Assembly (NCBI GenBank): GCA_900543445.1 | Contig: UQRC01000020.1 | Span: 1-47,950, forward strand | Direction: 5' to 3' | Origin: an uncultured Lachnobacterium sp. | Lineage (GTDB): Bacteria > Bacillota > Clostridia > Lachnospirales > Lachnospiraceae | Length of the DNA stretch: 47,950 nt | In this document: positions 17,683-25,990 of the stretch, piece by piece | How positions within the stretch are numbered: position 1 is the stretch's first letter | How the letters are laid out: every line of letters starts with the position of its first letter | Notes under the pieces: model-generated | What the model saw: only the letters and a program-made list of their open reading frames with translations | The model's database searches: none | Told to the model about the DNA's origin: nothing | Program-made: the position numbers and the translations under genes

Positions 17683-19173
17683 TTAATCATAATACTTTCG
17701 AAGGAAATACGCTGGTGCGCAGCTCCATGCATGACAGTAACTGTTAACGATCGTTCCACCATATGGAGATTCATCCGGATTCTTCGGATTATATAATTCC
17801 CAGAAGGTATCTGCGCCTAATTTTGCCATACCGCCCCAGTAATCTCTCATCACACGAAGTGCCTCTTCTTTTGCCCCGCAGCCAATCAAAGCCTCAATAT
17901 AATAGTGATACATATACGGAGTTACCATCTCAACCGCATCCGGACAGCCTGCAAGATTATGTAAGATCTGAAGACCTTCTTTGGCATCAACCACACCACC
18001 AAGGATCAGCCATACCTGACTTGCGTAGGAGATCTGCCTGCACTCTCCACTTATAAATAACTGCTTTTCTTCGTCATAAAAATAATTTTTTGCAGCCTTC
18101 TGATACAAGGCATACGTTTCTTTTAAACAGTCTGCATCCTTGTCCTGTTTCAATTCCTCTGCAATTGCTATAGCGTTTTTTAACGCATACAATAAGACGC
18201 CCTGTGCCCCTGCCTGCTTGTTGAGTTCTAATGACCAGTCAAGGAAGCACCAGCCCATTTTGTCGCTGTCTCTCACAATGCCATCATCACCAACCTGCTT
18301 TAATGCCAAAGCAATCTGTGTTCTTGCTGTCTCCCATAAGTCCTCAAGAGCCTCTTTATCCTTCGTCTGTCTATAGTAATCCCACAGTGCAACGACAAAT
18401 AGCAACGAATAATCAAACATGGAAGTATCATCAACTTCCGGTTCCGGCTCTAAGAATACACAGGCACCAACCCGTCCATCCTCCATCGGTAAGGCTGCGA
18501 ATAAATACAGACAGCCTTTTACCATATCATTCATCTGATAGGTCTCATAATTGGCAAGAGCCTGCAGTCTGAGATCCCCCATCCAGAGTCTTCTGTCACG
18601 CTTCGGTCCGTCCTCAAATACCTTCTGCATACAATCATGCAACGTATTACATGCAATGCGATCGATATTTCTTAATTCATCATCTGCATTCTGATAAGTT
18701 TTTAATTTACGATCATCCGCAGAAGACAATGCAATCGCCTTGGCATCTTCTATAACCAGTTCAAATTTCGAACTGATATCCAGCACCTCAATTTTCACGT
18801 AACGAAACGAATATCTTCTTGGTAAAGAATATTCTCCCGGAACAATATCAACATGCGCCTGTTCCTGTTGTACCCATGCCGAACAGATCCAGCCCTGATA
18901 GTCCTCTACCCGTTCCTCGAATTCCTTTTTATTCTCAGCAAAGGAAAATCGAAGCCATACCGGTGCATCCGGATGGGATCCGGCATACCCAAGATTTAAT
19001 TTCAGATGTCCTACCAGATGTCGCCCAAAATCAATTTCAACCGAATCCCCCTTCTTCAGAGGCTTGGCAAAAACTGACGCTTCCTTTGGTTCAACAATTG
19101 TTTCTTTTACTTCCGGCAACAGTTGTAACGCTTTATCCAATAATTTTAAATTCTTTACCATAACTTTTCTCAC
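17683..19173 (-). CDS. GH78-type (alpha/alpha)6 glycosidase, probable alpha-L-rhamnosidase
   Basis: The protein has 496 residues, with a beta-sandwich-like first ~150 and a six-hairpin barrel after. GH78-like stretches are DGPKRDRRLWMGD (about residues 195-208), GADTFWELYNP (general-base Glu region) and SYCHAWSCAPAYFL. It is shorter than typical 800-1000-residue rhamnosidases and lacks their extra N-terminal domains. The family's usual DCPxRDERLGWTGD is altered: the Glu after Arg-Asp is Arg and the loop is one residue shorter, so activity or specificity may differ. There is no signal peptide, so it acts on imported oligosaccharides. The GTG start is one base from the GH3 stop; ATG 19161 is an alternative. 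The locus supports rhamnoside cleavage. Confidence 0.8.
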   Translation of the reverse strand: MRKVMVKNLKLLDKALQLLPEVKETIVEPKEASVFAKPLKKGDSVEIDFGRHLVGHLKLNLGYAGSHPDAPVWLRFSFAENKKEFEERVEDYQGWICSAWVQQEQAHVDIVPGEYSLPRRYSFRYVKIEVLDISSKFELVIEDAKAIALSSADDRKLKTYQNADDELRNIDRIACNTLHDCMQKVFEDGPKRDRRLWMGDLRLQALANYETYQMNDMVKGCLYLFAALPMEDGRVGACVFLEPEPEVDDTSMFDYSLLFVVALWDYYRQTKDKEALEDLWETARTQIALALKQVGDDGIVRDSDKMGWCFLDWSLELNKQAGAQGVLLYALKNAIAIAEELKQDKDADCLKETYALYQKAAKNYFYDEEKQLFISGECRQISYASQVWLILGGVVDAKEGLQILHNLAGCPDAVEMVTPYMYHYYIEALIGCGAKEEALRVMRDYWGGMAKLGADTFWELYNPKNPDESPYGGTIVNSYCHAWSCAPAYFLRKYYD

Positions 19174-19174
19174 T

Positions 19175-20860
19175 CTACCATTTCAAATACTCTTTTCCAC
19201 AGAACGGATCCACCGGATTCTTACCGGTAAAAGCACTTCTTCCCATCAATTTTTCAACAACACTCTCGATTACATACTCACTGTTTGAATATCCATTGAT
19301 ATATGTTTTGATCATCGGTACATCCACCAGATGATACGGGTTGGCAAGGCTGACAAATACCACCGGTCGTTCAGCTGCAAACCACGGAACATTGTTTCCG
19401 TTTCCCCAGAAAGTATACCAGGAGAGACGATTTGTAACCTTGTTTGATGCATTCTCGACATTTCCGATATAAAAAACCAGATCATAGCTTTTTTTGAAAG
19501 TTTCAACATCAAATTTTGCGGTTTCAAAATTTTCCTGTTCATATACCGTTACATCAAATCCTTCGTTTACCAGCTTGCTTCGGAAGCTTTCTAAAACACG
19601 CGCATTTGAAGGAAAATCTCCCAGGATCTCAAGCAGAACTTTCTTTGTCTTGCGCGGATTCAGTGGAAGTATACCTTCTGTATCTTTTACAAGTGTTACT
19701 GCCTGATCGGCACTCTCTTTTGCCCATGTGACATGTTCTTGCGTGCGCAAAACTCTAAGCGCAGCCTCAGATGGTACAATCGCCTCTTTTGCTTTCTTAT
19801 GCAGACCAAGAGATGCTTTCGTAGCAAGTATTCTCGTGACAGCCTCATCCAGACGCTGCTCCGAAAGAATTCCCTGCTTGTATCCATTTAACATATACTG
19901 ATAATCTTCTTCCAGATCTTTATTGAAAAGGAACATATCGCATCCCGACTCAATCGCATATGGGACAGCTTTCTCTCTCTTCATCGCACAGCTGAAGCCT
20001 ACCATGCAGGTGGAATCCGTAACGATCAGTCCGTTAAATCCAAGCTTCTGGCGAAGTAAACCTTTTAACAGCTCCGGCGAAAGTGTTGCAGGAACTAATT
20101 TGTCCGGAAAATCCGAATTATATGATTTCTGATATGCCGGTTGTGCAATATGTCCAACCATCACCGTCTGTGCCCCGGCTTCAATCAATCCACTATAAAT
20201 TTTTCCGTATGTCGCATCCCACTCTTCACAGGAGAGATTGTTCACACTTGTAAGAATATGCTGATCCACCTCGTCACAACCATCGCCAGGGAAATGCTTG
20301 ATCGCAACAAGAACATTTTCTTCTTTTGCCGCTTTCATATAGTTGAGACCACATGCCAGGACACATTTCGGATCATCGCCATATGTCCGCACATTGGTAA
20401 TCGGGTTTCTCCAGTTTCTGTCGATATCAACGACTGGTGCAAAAGCCCAGTTACATCCAACCGCCGCTCCTTCACTGCAGCTTACTTTTCCAAGACGATA
20501 CGCATCTTCTACATCTCCGGTCGCTGCGATCTGCATCTGTTTGCCATACTGGGTTCCGTCCGTTGCGATTCCGCATCCGCCATCCTCCAGATTCGCCCCG
20601 ATCAGAAGCGGAATCTTACTGTGTTCCTGCAGATACCGATGTGTCTCCTGCATCTCTTTTGCTTCGCCACACCGATACATGATTCCTCCAATATGATGGG
20701 AAAGCATCACATGTTCAAGGTAATCCGGATCTCCTGAATAACCGATCGGTACAAACAACTGACCGATCTTTTCTTCCAGCGTCATTTTTCTTTTGGTATT
20801 TTCCACCCATTCAATATCCTCCTGTGTGAGATTGAACGGCTTTTTTGTCAAATTGATCAT
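19175..20860 (-). CDS. Glycoside hydrolase family 3 (beta-glycosidase/N-acetylhexosaminidase type)
   Basis: The protein has 561 residues, no signal peptide and is cytosolic. The N-terminal barrel has MTLEEKIGQLF, KHFPGDG followed four residues later by DQH (the His-Asp dyad typical of the NagZ branch), and GLIVTDS carrying the nucleophile Asp. Residues ~370-561 form the second alpha/beta domain. The dyad suggests N-acetylhexosaminidase or related phosphorolytic activity rather than classic beta-glucosidase, but the true sugar is unknown. The ATG follows GGAGGAAG and lies 20 bases after the permease stop, with the GH78 gene one base after its own stop. It belongs to the transport operon and probably trims imported oligosaccharides. 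Confidence 0.9.
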   Translation of the reverse strand: MINLTKKPFNLTQEDIEWVENTKRKMTLEEKIGQLFVPIGYSGDPDYLEHVMLSHHIGGIMYRCGEAKEMQETHRYLQEHSKIPLLIGANLEDGGCGIATDGTQYGKQMQIAATGDVEDAYRLGKVSCSEGAAVGCNWAFAPVVDIDRNWRNPITNVRTYGDDPKCVLACGLNYMKAAKEENVLVAIKHFPGDGCDEVDQHILTSVNNLSCEEWDATYGKIYSGLIEAGAQTVMVGHIAQPAYQKSYNSDFPDKLVPATLSPELLKGLLRQKLGFNGLIVTDSTCMVGFSCAMKREKAVPYAIESGCDMFLFNKDLEEDYQYMLNGYKQGILSEQRLDEAVTRILATKASLGLHKKAKEAIVPSEAALRVLRTQEHVTWAKESADQAVTLVKDTEGILPLNPRKTKKVLLEILGDFPSNARVLESFRSKLVNEGFDVTVYEQENFETAKFDVETFKKSYDLVFYIGNVENASNKVTNRLSWYTFWGNGNNVPWFAAERPVVFVSLANPYHLVDVPMIKTYINGYSNSEYVIESVVEKLMGRSAFTGKNPVDPFCGKEYLKW

Positions 20861-20880
20861 GATTTTTCTTCCTCCGATTC

Positions 20881-21885
20881 CTATTTTCGTTTTCCAGCAA
20901 AAATACTTACCAATAAATGCTCGTTGCTTAAGTAAATCAGGAATACAACAAGAAGTAACGCATTAATGATTGCCTGCATGGAGGCATTTACCTCATTGGA
21001 AAATACCGCAAATGTCGAATTGAGCATCGACATGCATAACGCTGCAAGGAAGAAACCAATCTTCTCATTTGTAAAACGACCGATGTAAGAACCAATAAAC
21101 ATTGGAAGGAATGCTGTAAACATAATACTGATGGATCCGAAATTCAGCTGTCCTCCATTGATTGTCGTATTTCTGGCTGCATTTAAGAAACCGACAAGCC
21201 CCATCAAGCCTCCACAGATTACATAGCATCCGATTGCGTTTGGGATTTCCCGGATTCCGGTATTTACCGAAACCTTCTGTCCATTCTTGAGTGCATTATA
21301 ATCATAACCGAATTTCGTATAATCAAAGAGTGCAATACTGACTGCCAAAACGACTACAATTATGATCGCCGCATAAATCCAGTTTCCTGTAAAAGCAGTC
21401 ATAGAAGCATTCTGCACTTCTTTCATAACGTATCTGCCCTCTGTGATCGTAAAAAGAATTCCTTCATAGATCAGCGTTACTCCCAGCGAAGTAATGATTG
21501 GTGGTAAATGTAATGCAATATAAAGAAGTCCGGAGATCAGTCCAAGCACCATTCCAAACACTACCGTAAGCACGAGCATCAGAAGCGCACTGTTTTTTCC
21601 TCCACTCAGAAACGAATAGGTAATCTTTGCACCAAGAACGGATGAAAGTGCTGCCATAGATCCAAGCGAAAAATCAAATCGTCCACTGTTTAAGTTGATG
21701 GATAATGCAATCGTTGTGATCATGACGATCGCTATGTAGACAACAAAGTTATCAAAGCTTGTCATATTGGTAATCATTGTTCTGCCTTTTGCCATACAGA
21801 TTCCCTGTAACAGCACCGCTACCAGAACAGGTATTGCCAACGCTCCTATAATATTTTTGATGCAATGCTTATTTTTATTTTTCAT
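20881..21885 (-). CDS. Sugar ABC transporter permease (CUT2/RbsC type), second copy
   Basis: Inner-membrane permease of the monosaccharide (ribose/xylose/rhamnose) ABC class. The 334 residues have about 9-10 hydrophobic helices and family signatures such as SINLNSGRFDFSLGSMAAL, LPPIITSLGVTLIYEG and FDYTKFGYDYNALKNGQ. It pairs with the permease at 23273-24238, suggesting a heterodimeric channel. It is separated from the binding-protein gene by 132 bases holding two strong hairpins. AGGAG precedes the ATG. Confidence 0.93.
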   Translation of the reverse strand: MKNKNKHCIKNIIGALAIPVLVAVLLQGICMAKGRTMITNMTSFDNFVVYIAIVMITTIALSINLNSGRFDFSLGSMAALSSVLGAKITYSFLSGGKNSALLMLVLTVVFGMVLGLISGLLYIALHLPPIITSLGVTLIYEGILFTITEGRYVMKEVQNASMTAFTGNWIYAAIIIVVVLAVSIALFDYTKFGYDYNALKNGQKVSVNTGIREIPNAIGCYVICGGLMGLVGFLNAARNTTINGGQLNFGSISIMFTAFLPMFIGSYIGRFTNEKIGFFLAALCMSMLNSTFAVFSNEVNASMQAIINALLLVVFLIYLSNEHLLVSIFAGKRK

Positions 21886-21921
21886 GTTAATCTTCTCCTC
21901 TCATCTTTTAAGGTATGAATA

Positions 21922-21998
21922 CCCTCTCCAAATAAGTGAACTCTTATAGATAACGTTCATTGATTTGGAGAGGGCACGGCTCCGTTTCAGAAGCCGTG
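21922..21998 (-). other. Tandem hairpins between binding-protein and permease genes
   Basis: On the minus-strand transcript an AGCCGTG-type stem (21992-21998 with 21975-21981) is followed immediately by a perfect 12-base inverted repeat, ATTTGGAGAGGG on the plus strand (21963-21974 with 21922-21933). Neither is followed by a T-run, so they are more likely 3'-end stabilisers or processing sites than terminators. Confidence 0.7.
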
Positions 21999-22017
21999 AC
22001 CGAAAGCAGTAAAACAA

Positions 22018-23208
22018 TTATTTTGATGCAACAAGTTCATTGATGGTATCAAATGTAACGGAATCTCCGATAATCTGATCCAGTGTTTCCTTGTTGTAGA
22101 TAGGGTTGTCTCCATTATCTGTCTTAAAGAACTCATCAAAAGAAGCCTCATCTGTCGCTACCTGATAATTCTGGCTTAAGGATACTGCATTGCCCTGTGC
22201 ATCACGGATTACATTTCCGTTGATTGCATTCATAACAAGTGCAAAAGCAGGACCTACAGAAGATGAATATTTACCGGCAAGATATACAAGTTTTCCGTTT
22301 GTGATTGCTTCTCCGTTGCTTTCTGTGAAAGAATCAATATCTGAGAACTCAATACCTGCAGCGTTTAACTGCTGTGTAAAGAATGTAGTAGCCATACCAA
22401 CAGAGATAAAAGCTTCCGGAGCCGCCTGAATTGCAGCATTGATCTCATCGGTTGTTGTATCGCCATATCCCTGAAGATAAGACACGATCTGGATATCTCC
22501 GGAAATCTTGGATAAATCAACGCCCTGATCTGCAAAGATCATACCAACCACATCAGACTCATCCGTTGCTCCTCCATAAGAGAGACCTAAGCCGGAAAGA
22601 ACACCTGCAACACGATATACATGCATTGGATTCGGAATGAATGCTCCATAGATTGCTGCAGTCTTAATGCCTTTGTCTGCAAAGAACTTACCCATCTCTA
22701 CGCCAGCTTCATACTCGGTATCCATGCTTGGTCCAACCTGTCCAAGGAAATACTCATTCGTCTTATATTTTTCAAACTGTTCCTGATCCAGTGTTCCTGC
22801 TGCAACTGCATAATAGATCTGATTCTCCTCACATGTTTCAATCTGTAATGCACGATCATTGCTGGCCAGTGAAATAACCGCCTGATAACCCTGTGATGCA
22901 AATTTCTCGATTGCTGACTTCTCACTTGCAGCATCTTTGAGTTCATCTGTGTAAGTAAATGTCACACCATACTGATCTGCAACATAGTTCTCATAGTATG
23001 AACGGAAACCTAACGCTTCCTCACCACTGACATCCTGAACCAGAACACCAATCTTGACATCTCCAGCCGGTTTTGTCTCCTCCTGCTGTGTTCCCGCAAC
23101 ACTTGTGTCATTTGTTGCTTCATTGCTGCTGCCGCAGCCAACCAGCATCGTAAGAGACATCGCTGCTGCAAGTCCAAGGCTTACCAGTTTCTTCATTGTT
23201 CGTTTCAT
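22018..23208 (-). CDS. Sugar ABC transporter substrate-binding lipoprotein
   Basis: Extracellular solute-binding lipoprotein of the type 1 periplasmic fold. It has 396 residues. A signal peptide with n-region MKRTMKK, a hydrophobic core, and lipobox LVGC (mature Cys about residue 24) is followed by a Ser/Thr/Asn/Glu linker. The binding domain begins DVKIGVLVQD. A longer reading starts at 23232, but GGGAGG sits nine bases before the ATG at 23208 and the signal peptide fits this start. It lies in mid-operon, flanked by a 9-base hairpin upstream and two hairpins downstream, which may raise its mRNA level. The ligand is inferred to be rhamnose or a rhamnose-containing sugar from the neighbours. 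Confidence 0.92.
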   Translation of the reverse strand: MKRTMKKLVSLGLAAAMSLTMLVGCGSSNEATNDTSVAGTQQEETKPAGDVKIGVLVQDVSGEEALGFRSYYENYVADQYGVTFTYTDELKDAASEKSAIEKFASQGYQAVISLASNDRALQIETCEENQIYYAVAAGTLDQEQFEKYKTNEYFLGQVGPSMDTEYEAGVEMGKFFADKGIKTAAIYGAFIPNPMHVYRVAGVLSGLGLSYGGATDESDVVGMIFADQGVDLSKISGDIQIVSYLQGYGDTTTDEINAAIQAAPEAFISVGMATTFFTQQLNAAGIEFSDIDSFTESNGEAITNGKLVYLAGKYSSSVGPAFALVMNAINGNVIRDAQGNAVSLSQNYQVATDEASFDEFFKTDNGDNPIYNKETLDQIIGDSVTFDTINELVASK

Positions 23209-23244
23209 AGAATTTTTCCTCCCTATTTTCATTTAAATTTATCT

Positions 23245-23265
23245 TTTAACACACTATGTGTTAAA
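23245..23265 (-). other. Hairpin upstream of the binding-protein gene
   Basis: A perfect 9-base inverted repeat TTTAACACA-CTA-TGTGTTAAA lies eight bases after the permease stop and before the binding-protein ribosome site. There is no T-run on the transcribed strand. It is probably an mRNA processing or stability element; operator function is possible. Confidence 0.6.
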
Positions 23266-23272
23266 TTCATTT

Positions 23273-24238
23273 TTATCGCGGCAGCATCTGCGAACGATAA
23301 TTTGCACTTGCGACATACACGACTGCCAGGAAAAAGACTGCACTGACAATCTGTGTGATTCCATATCCGGATGTCGAGTCGATGAGCAGATCCAGAATGT
23401 TATTTAATACAATATAAGAAAATCCTCCGACCACAGCCGCATAAATTTTAGATCTTGCACCTCCTGAGATCGGCATGCCGCCAAACACGATGGCAACCAT
23501 GATGTTCATTCCGATATCTCCGGCTGTTGTCGTTGTTACAGATGGTGTATAAACCAATGTCATAAATGCACCGATTCCAACGCCAATTCCTGCAAGCAGA
23601 AAACCAAGGATTGCGTATGTATTGTATTTAATTCCGGAAAGCTGTGCGCAGATTGGATTTCCACCCACAAATTTTTCTCTTCTTCCAAACTTTGTATAAT
23701 CAAAGATGAAGATACAGACGGCTACCCAAATTACCAGAACAATAATCTTAAAAACAGAATTATCAAGATGCTTCACAACTTCACTCGGGATACTGATTCC
23801 ACCGACAGCGCCACCCTTCGTTGTGATAATCTGCGAAGCGATTGCCGACAGAACCGACATCATTGCTACCGTCGTGACAAACACCGGAATATGGAAGATT
23901 GATGCCAGCACAGAGTTTAATAACGAACATCCAACGCCAGCCAACATGATCACCAGTAACATCAACACAAAATTTTCGGTTGCATTGTAAGTTAATACAC
24001 CAAGTGTAGCAGCAAAAAGTGTTGCAGCTCCCAAACTGATATCAAAGGATCCCAGTGTATAGATAAAGATTGCACCTGTTGCAACAATCGATAACACGAT
24101 TCCCTCATTGAAAATAATCTTGATATACATATCCAACCGGTATCCTTTGGAACTTACGATTCCGCAAAATACTGCAAATAGTACTATTAGTGCTACAAAA
24201 GGTAACGCACCTATCATTATTTTTTTACTTTTCGTCAT
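23273..24238 (-). CDS. Sugar ABC transporter permease (CUT2/RbsC type), first copy
   Basis: Membrane permease of 321 residues with about nine helices. Family signatures are LGSFDISLGAATLFAATLGV, FDYTKFGRREKFVGGNP and an EAA-like loop region GGMPISGGARSK. It lies 13 bases downstream of the ATPase gene with GGAGG before the ATG. With the permease at 20881 it would form the two channel halves. Confidence 0.94.
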   Translation of the reverse strand: MTKSKKIMIGALPFVALIVLFAVFCGIVSSKGYRLDMYIKIIFNEGIVLSIVATGAIFIYTLGSFDISLGAATLFAATLGVLTYNATENFVLMLLVIMLAGVGCSLLNSVLASIFHIPVFVTTVAMMSVLSAIASQIITTKGGAVGGISIPSEVVKHLDNSVFKIIVLVIWVAVCIFIFDYTKFGRREKFVGGNPICAQLSGIKYNTYAILGFLLAGIGVGIGAFMTLVYTPSVTTTTAGDIGMNIMVAIVFGGMPISGGARSKIYAAVVGGFSYIVLNNILDLLIDSTSGYGITQIVSAVFFLAVVYVASANYRSQMLPR

Positions 24239-24251
24239 CCCTTTTGGCCTC

Positions 24252-25754
24252 CTAAATCATATATTCGATAATCTGTGCATCGGAAAGAGTTTCGCTTCTC
24301 TCAAACTCAGCGGTAATCTCTCCGTCTTTCATGATCAGAACCCGGTCACTCATTCCGATCAGTTCCGGCAATTCCTCGCTGATCATAAGAATGGATTTGC
24401 CTTCATTTTTCAGTTTGACCATAAGCTGATACATTGCCTGTTTTACACCAATATCAACGCCTCGTGTCGGACAGTCGAGGATCAGGATCTCACTTCCACA
24501 TCCAATCCATTTTCCGAATACAACCTTCTGCTTGTTTCCTCCGGACAGCTGTGATACTATCTGATCTCTTCCGGCACATTTAATGGATAATTCCTCAATC
24601 TGATGATTGACATATTTTTTCTCACGATTCTTTAATACAAGAAAATCCTTGACCGCGAACTCGCTCATTCCCGCGATTGAAATATTGTCCTCAATACTTG
24701 CACTCAAACAGAGTGATTCCACATCTCTATCCTTTGCAACATATCCCACTCGCTTCTTCATCGCTGTTGAAGGTCTGTCAATGACGGTTCCATCTCCAAC
24801 CGTAACGCTGCCTTCTTCCGGTTTCACTGCACCGAAGCAAACTTTTCCAAGTGTATGCATTCCACAATGTGCCAGACCACCGATGCCAACAATCTCGCCT
24901 TTTCTCACCTGAAAAGAGATTCCTTTCAGTCGGTCCGTATAAACCAGATTCTTTACATCGAGCGCAACTTCTTCCTGTGCGCTCGCTTTAAAATCACTGC
25001 GATAATAATCCCCCTGCAGCTCTCTTCCGATCATACTCGCACGGATTGCGCCCGGCTCAAACTCCTGCTTATCAAAAGTACGGATAATCTTTCCATCTCT
25101 GAGAACTGTTAAGGTATCACAGACTTCCATAATTTCATCCAGATCATGCGAAATGAAGATCACCGATTTATTTTCCTTGCGGAATCGGTTCATGATATCA
25201 TATAAAATTTTTCTTCCATCATGAGATAATGCGGTACTCGTCTCATCAATCACAAGAATCTGCGGCTGCTTCATCACCACCTTGGCGATCTCAACAAGCT
25301 TTCTCGTCTGGAAATCCAGCTGCTGCATAAGCATATCTCCGGTGACATCATTGACCCCGATATTCTTCATCACTTCCGTCGCATCCGCATTCATCTTCTT
25401 GCGGTTAACTAGTCCGAATTTATTTCTGTATTTCTCAGTTTCTGCCAGAAAAATGTTTTCCGCCACGGTGATTCCCTGTATCGTTCCACTCTCCTGAACA
25501 ATCATACCGATTCCCCGGTGAAGTGCATCGATCATGCTAAGAGGTTTCCATTCCTGACCTTTGAAGATCATTGTGCCACTGTCACACTCCTGCATTCCTG
25601 CTACAATCGAAGTAACGGTTGACTTGCCCGATCCGTTCTCTCCAATCAGACCTCTGATTTCTCCCGGATATACGGTAAGTGATACATCGTTTAAAGCCAC
25701 AGTACTTCCAAATCTCTTATTCATGTTTTCAACTTTTAAAATTGGTTCGTTCAT
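24252..25754 (-). CDS. Sugar ABC transporter ATPase with two nucleotide-binding domains
   Basis: RbsA/MglA-type ATPase energising the CUT2 importer. It has 500 residues: domain 1 with Walker A GENGSGKST (about residue 37-45), a divergent ABC signature and Walker B ILVIDETS; domain 2 with ABC signature LSGGNKQKV and Walker B ILILDCPTRGVD. As usual for this class the second Walker A is degenerate (GIGGLAHCGMHTL). A GTG three codons upstream has been set aside because GAGGTG is the ribosome site for the ATG at 25754. It is the first gene of the eight-gene operon running to 14001. Confidence 0.94.
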   Translation of the reverse strand: MNEPILKVENMNKRFGSTVALNDVSLTVYPGEIRGLIGENGSGKSTVTSIVAGMQECDSGTMIFKGQEWKPLSMIDALHRGIGMIVQESGTIQGITVAENIFLAETEKYRNKFGLVNRKKMNADATEVMKNIGVNDVTGDMLMQQLDFQTRKLVEIAKVVMKQPQILVIDETSTALSHDGRKILYDIMNRFRKENKSVIFISHDLDEIMEVCDTLTVLRDGKIIRTFDKQEFEPGAIRASMIGRELQGDYYRSDFKASAQEEVALDVKNLVYTDRLKGISFQVRKGEIVGIGGLAHCGMHTLGKVCFGAVKPEEGSVTVGDGTVIDRPSTAMKKRVGYVAKDRDVESLCLSASIEDNISIAGMSEFAVKDFLVLKNREKKYVNHQIEELSIKCAGRDQIVSQLSGGNKQKVVFGKWIGCGSEILILDCPTRGVDIGVKQAMYQLMVKLKNEGKSILMISEELPELIGMSDRVLIMKDGEITAEFERSETLSDAQIIEYMI

Positions 25755-25778
25755 TTTTATCACCTCGTCTTTATGGAT

Positions 25779-25879
25779 ATTATAGGTTTTCCTTAATTAT
25801 CATGTGATTTTGTTTTTTATCTGTTTCTATCTAATTTTTAATGTCTTTTTATCTTTTTCCACTGTTTTTTCGAAACAGT
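25779..25879 (-). promoter_or_regulatory. Activator-type promoter of the transport operon with three repeats and a palindrome
   Basis: A perfect -10 TATAAT (25784-25779) lies 25 bases before the ATPase ATG, but there is no recognisable -35 at 16-18 bases, as expected of an activator-dependent promoter. Upstream lie three TTTTTATCT/TTTCTATCT motifs at 25814, 25824 and 25846, spaced 10 and 22 bases, one and two helical turns. A palindrome ACTGTTT-N5-AAACAGT follows at 25861-25879. These are candidate sites for the divergent AraC regulator. The rest of the gap to 25990 is AT-rich; a weak TTGATT-containing promoter for the regulator may lie near 25924. Confidence 0.6.
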
Positions 25880-25990
25880 ACTTCATCTCCCAAAAAACAG
25901 ATTAAAAATTCGATGATTTCATTGATTTTTGTATTACATTTATGTTTTAATTATTTTAGTATCATTTTTAACGATAACGGAGGAAATTCT

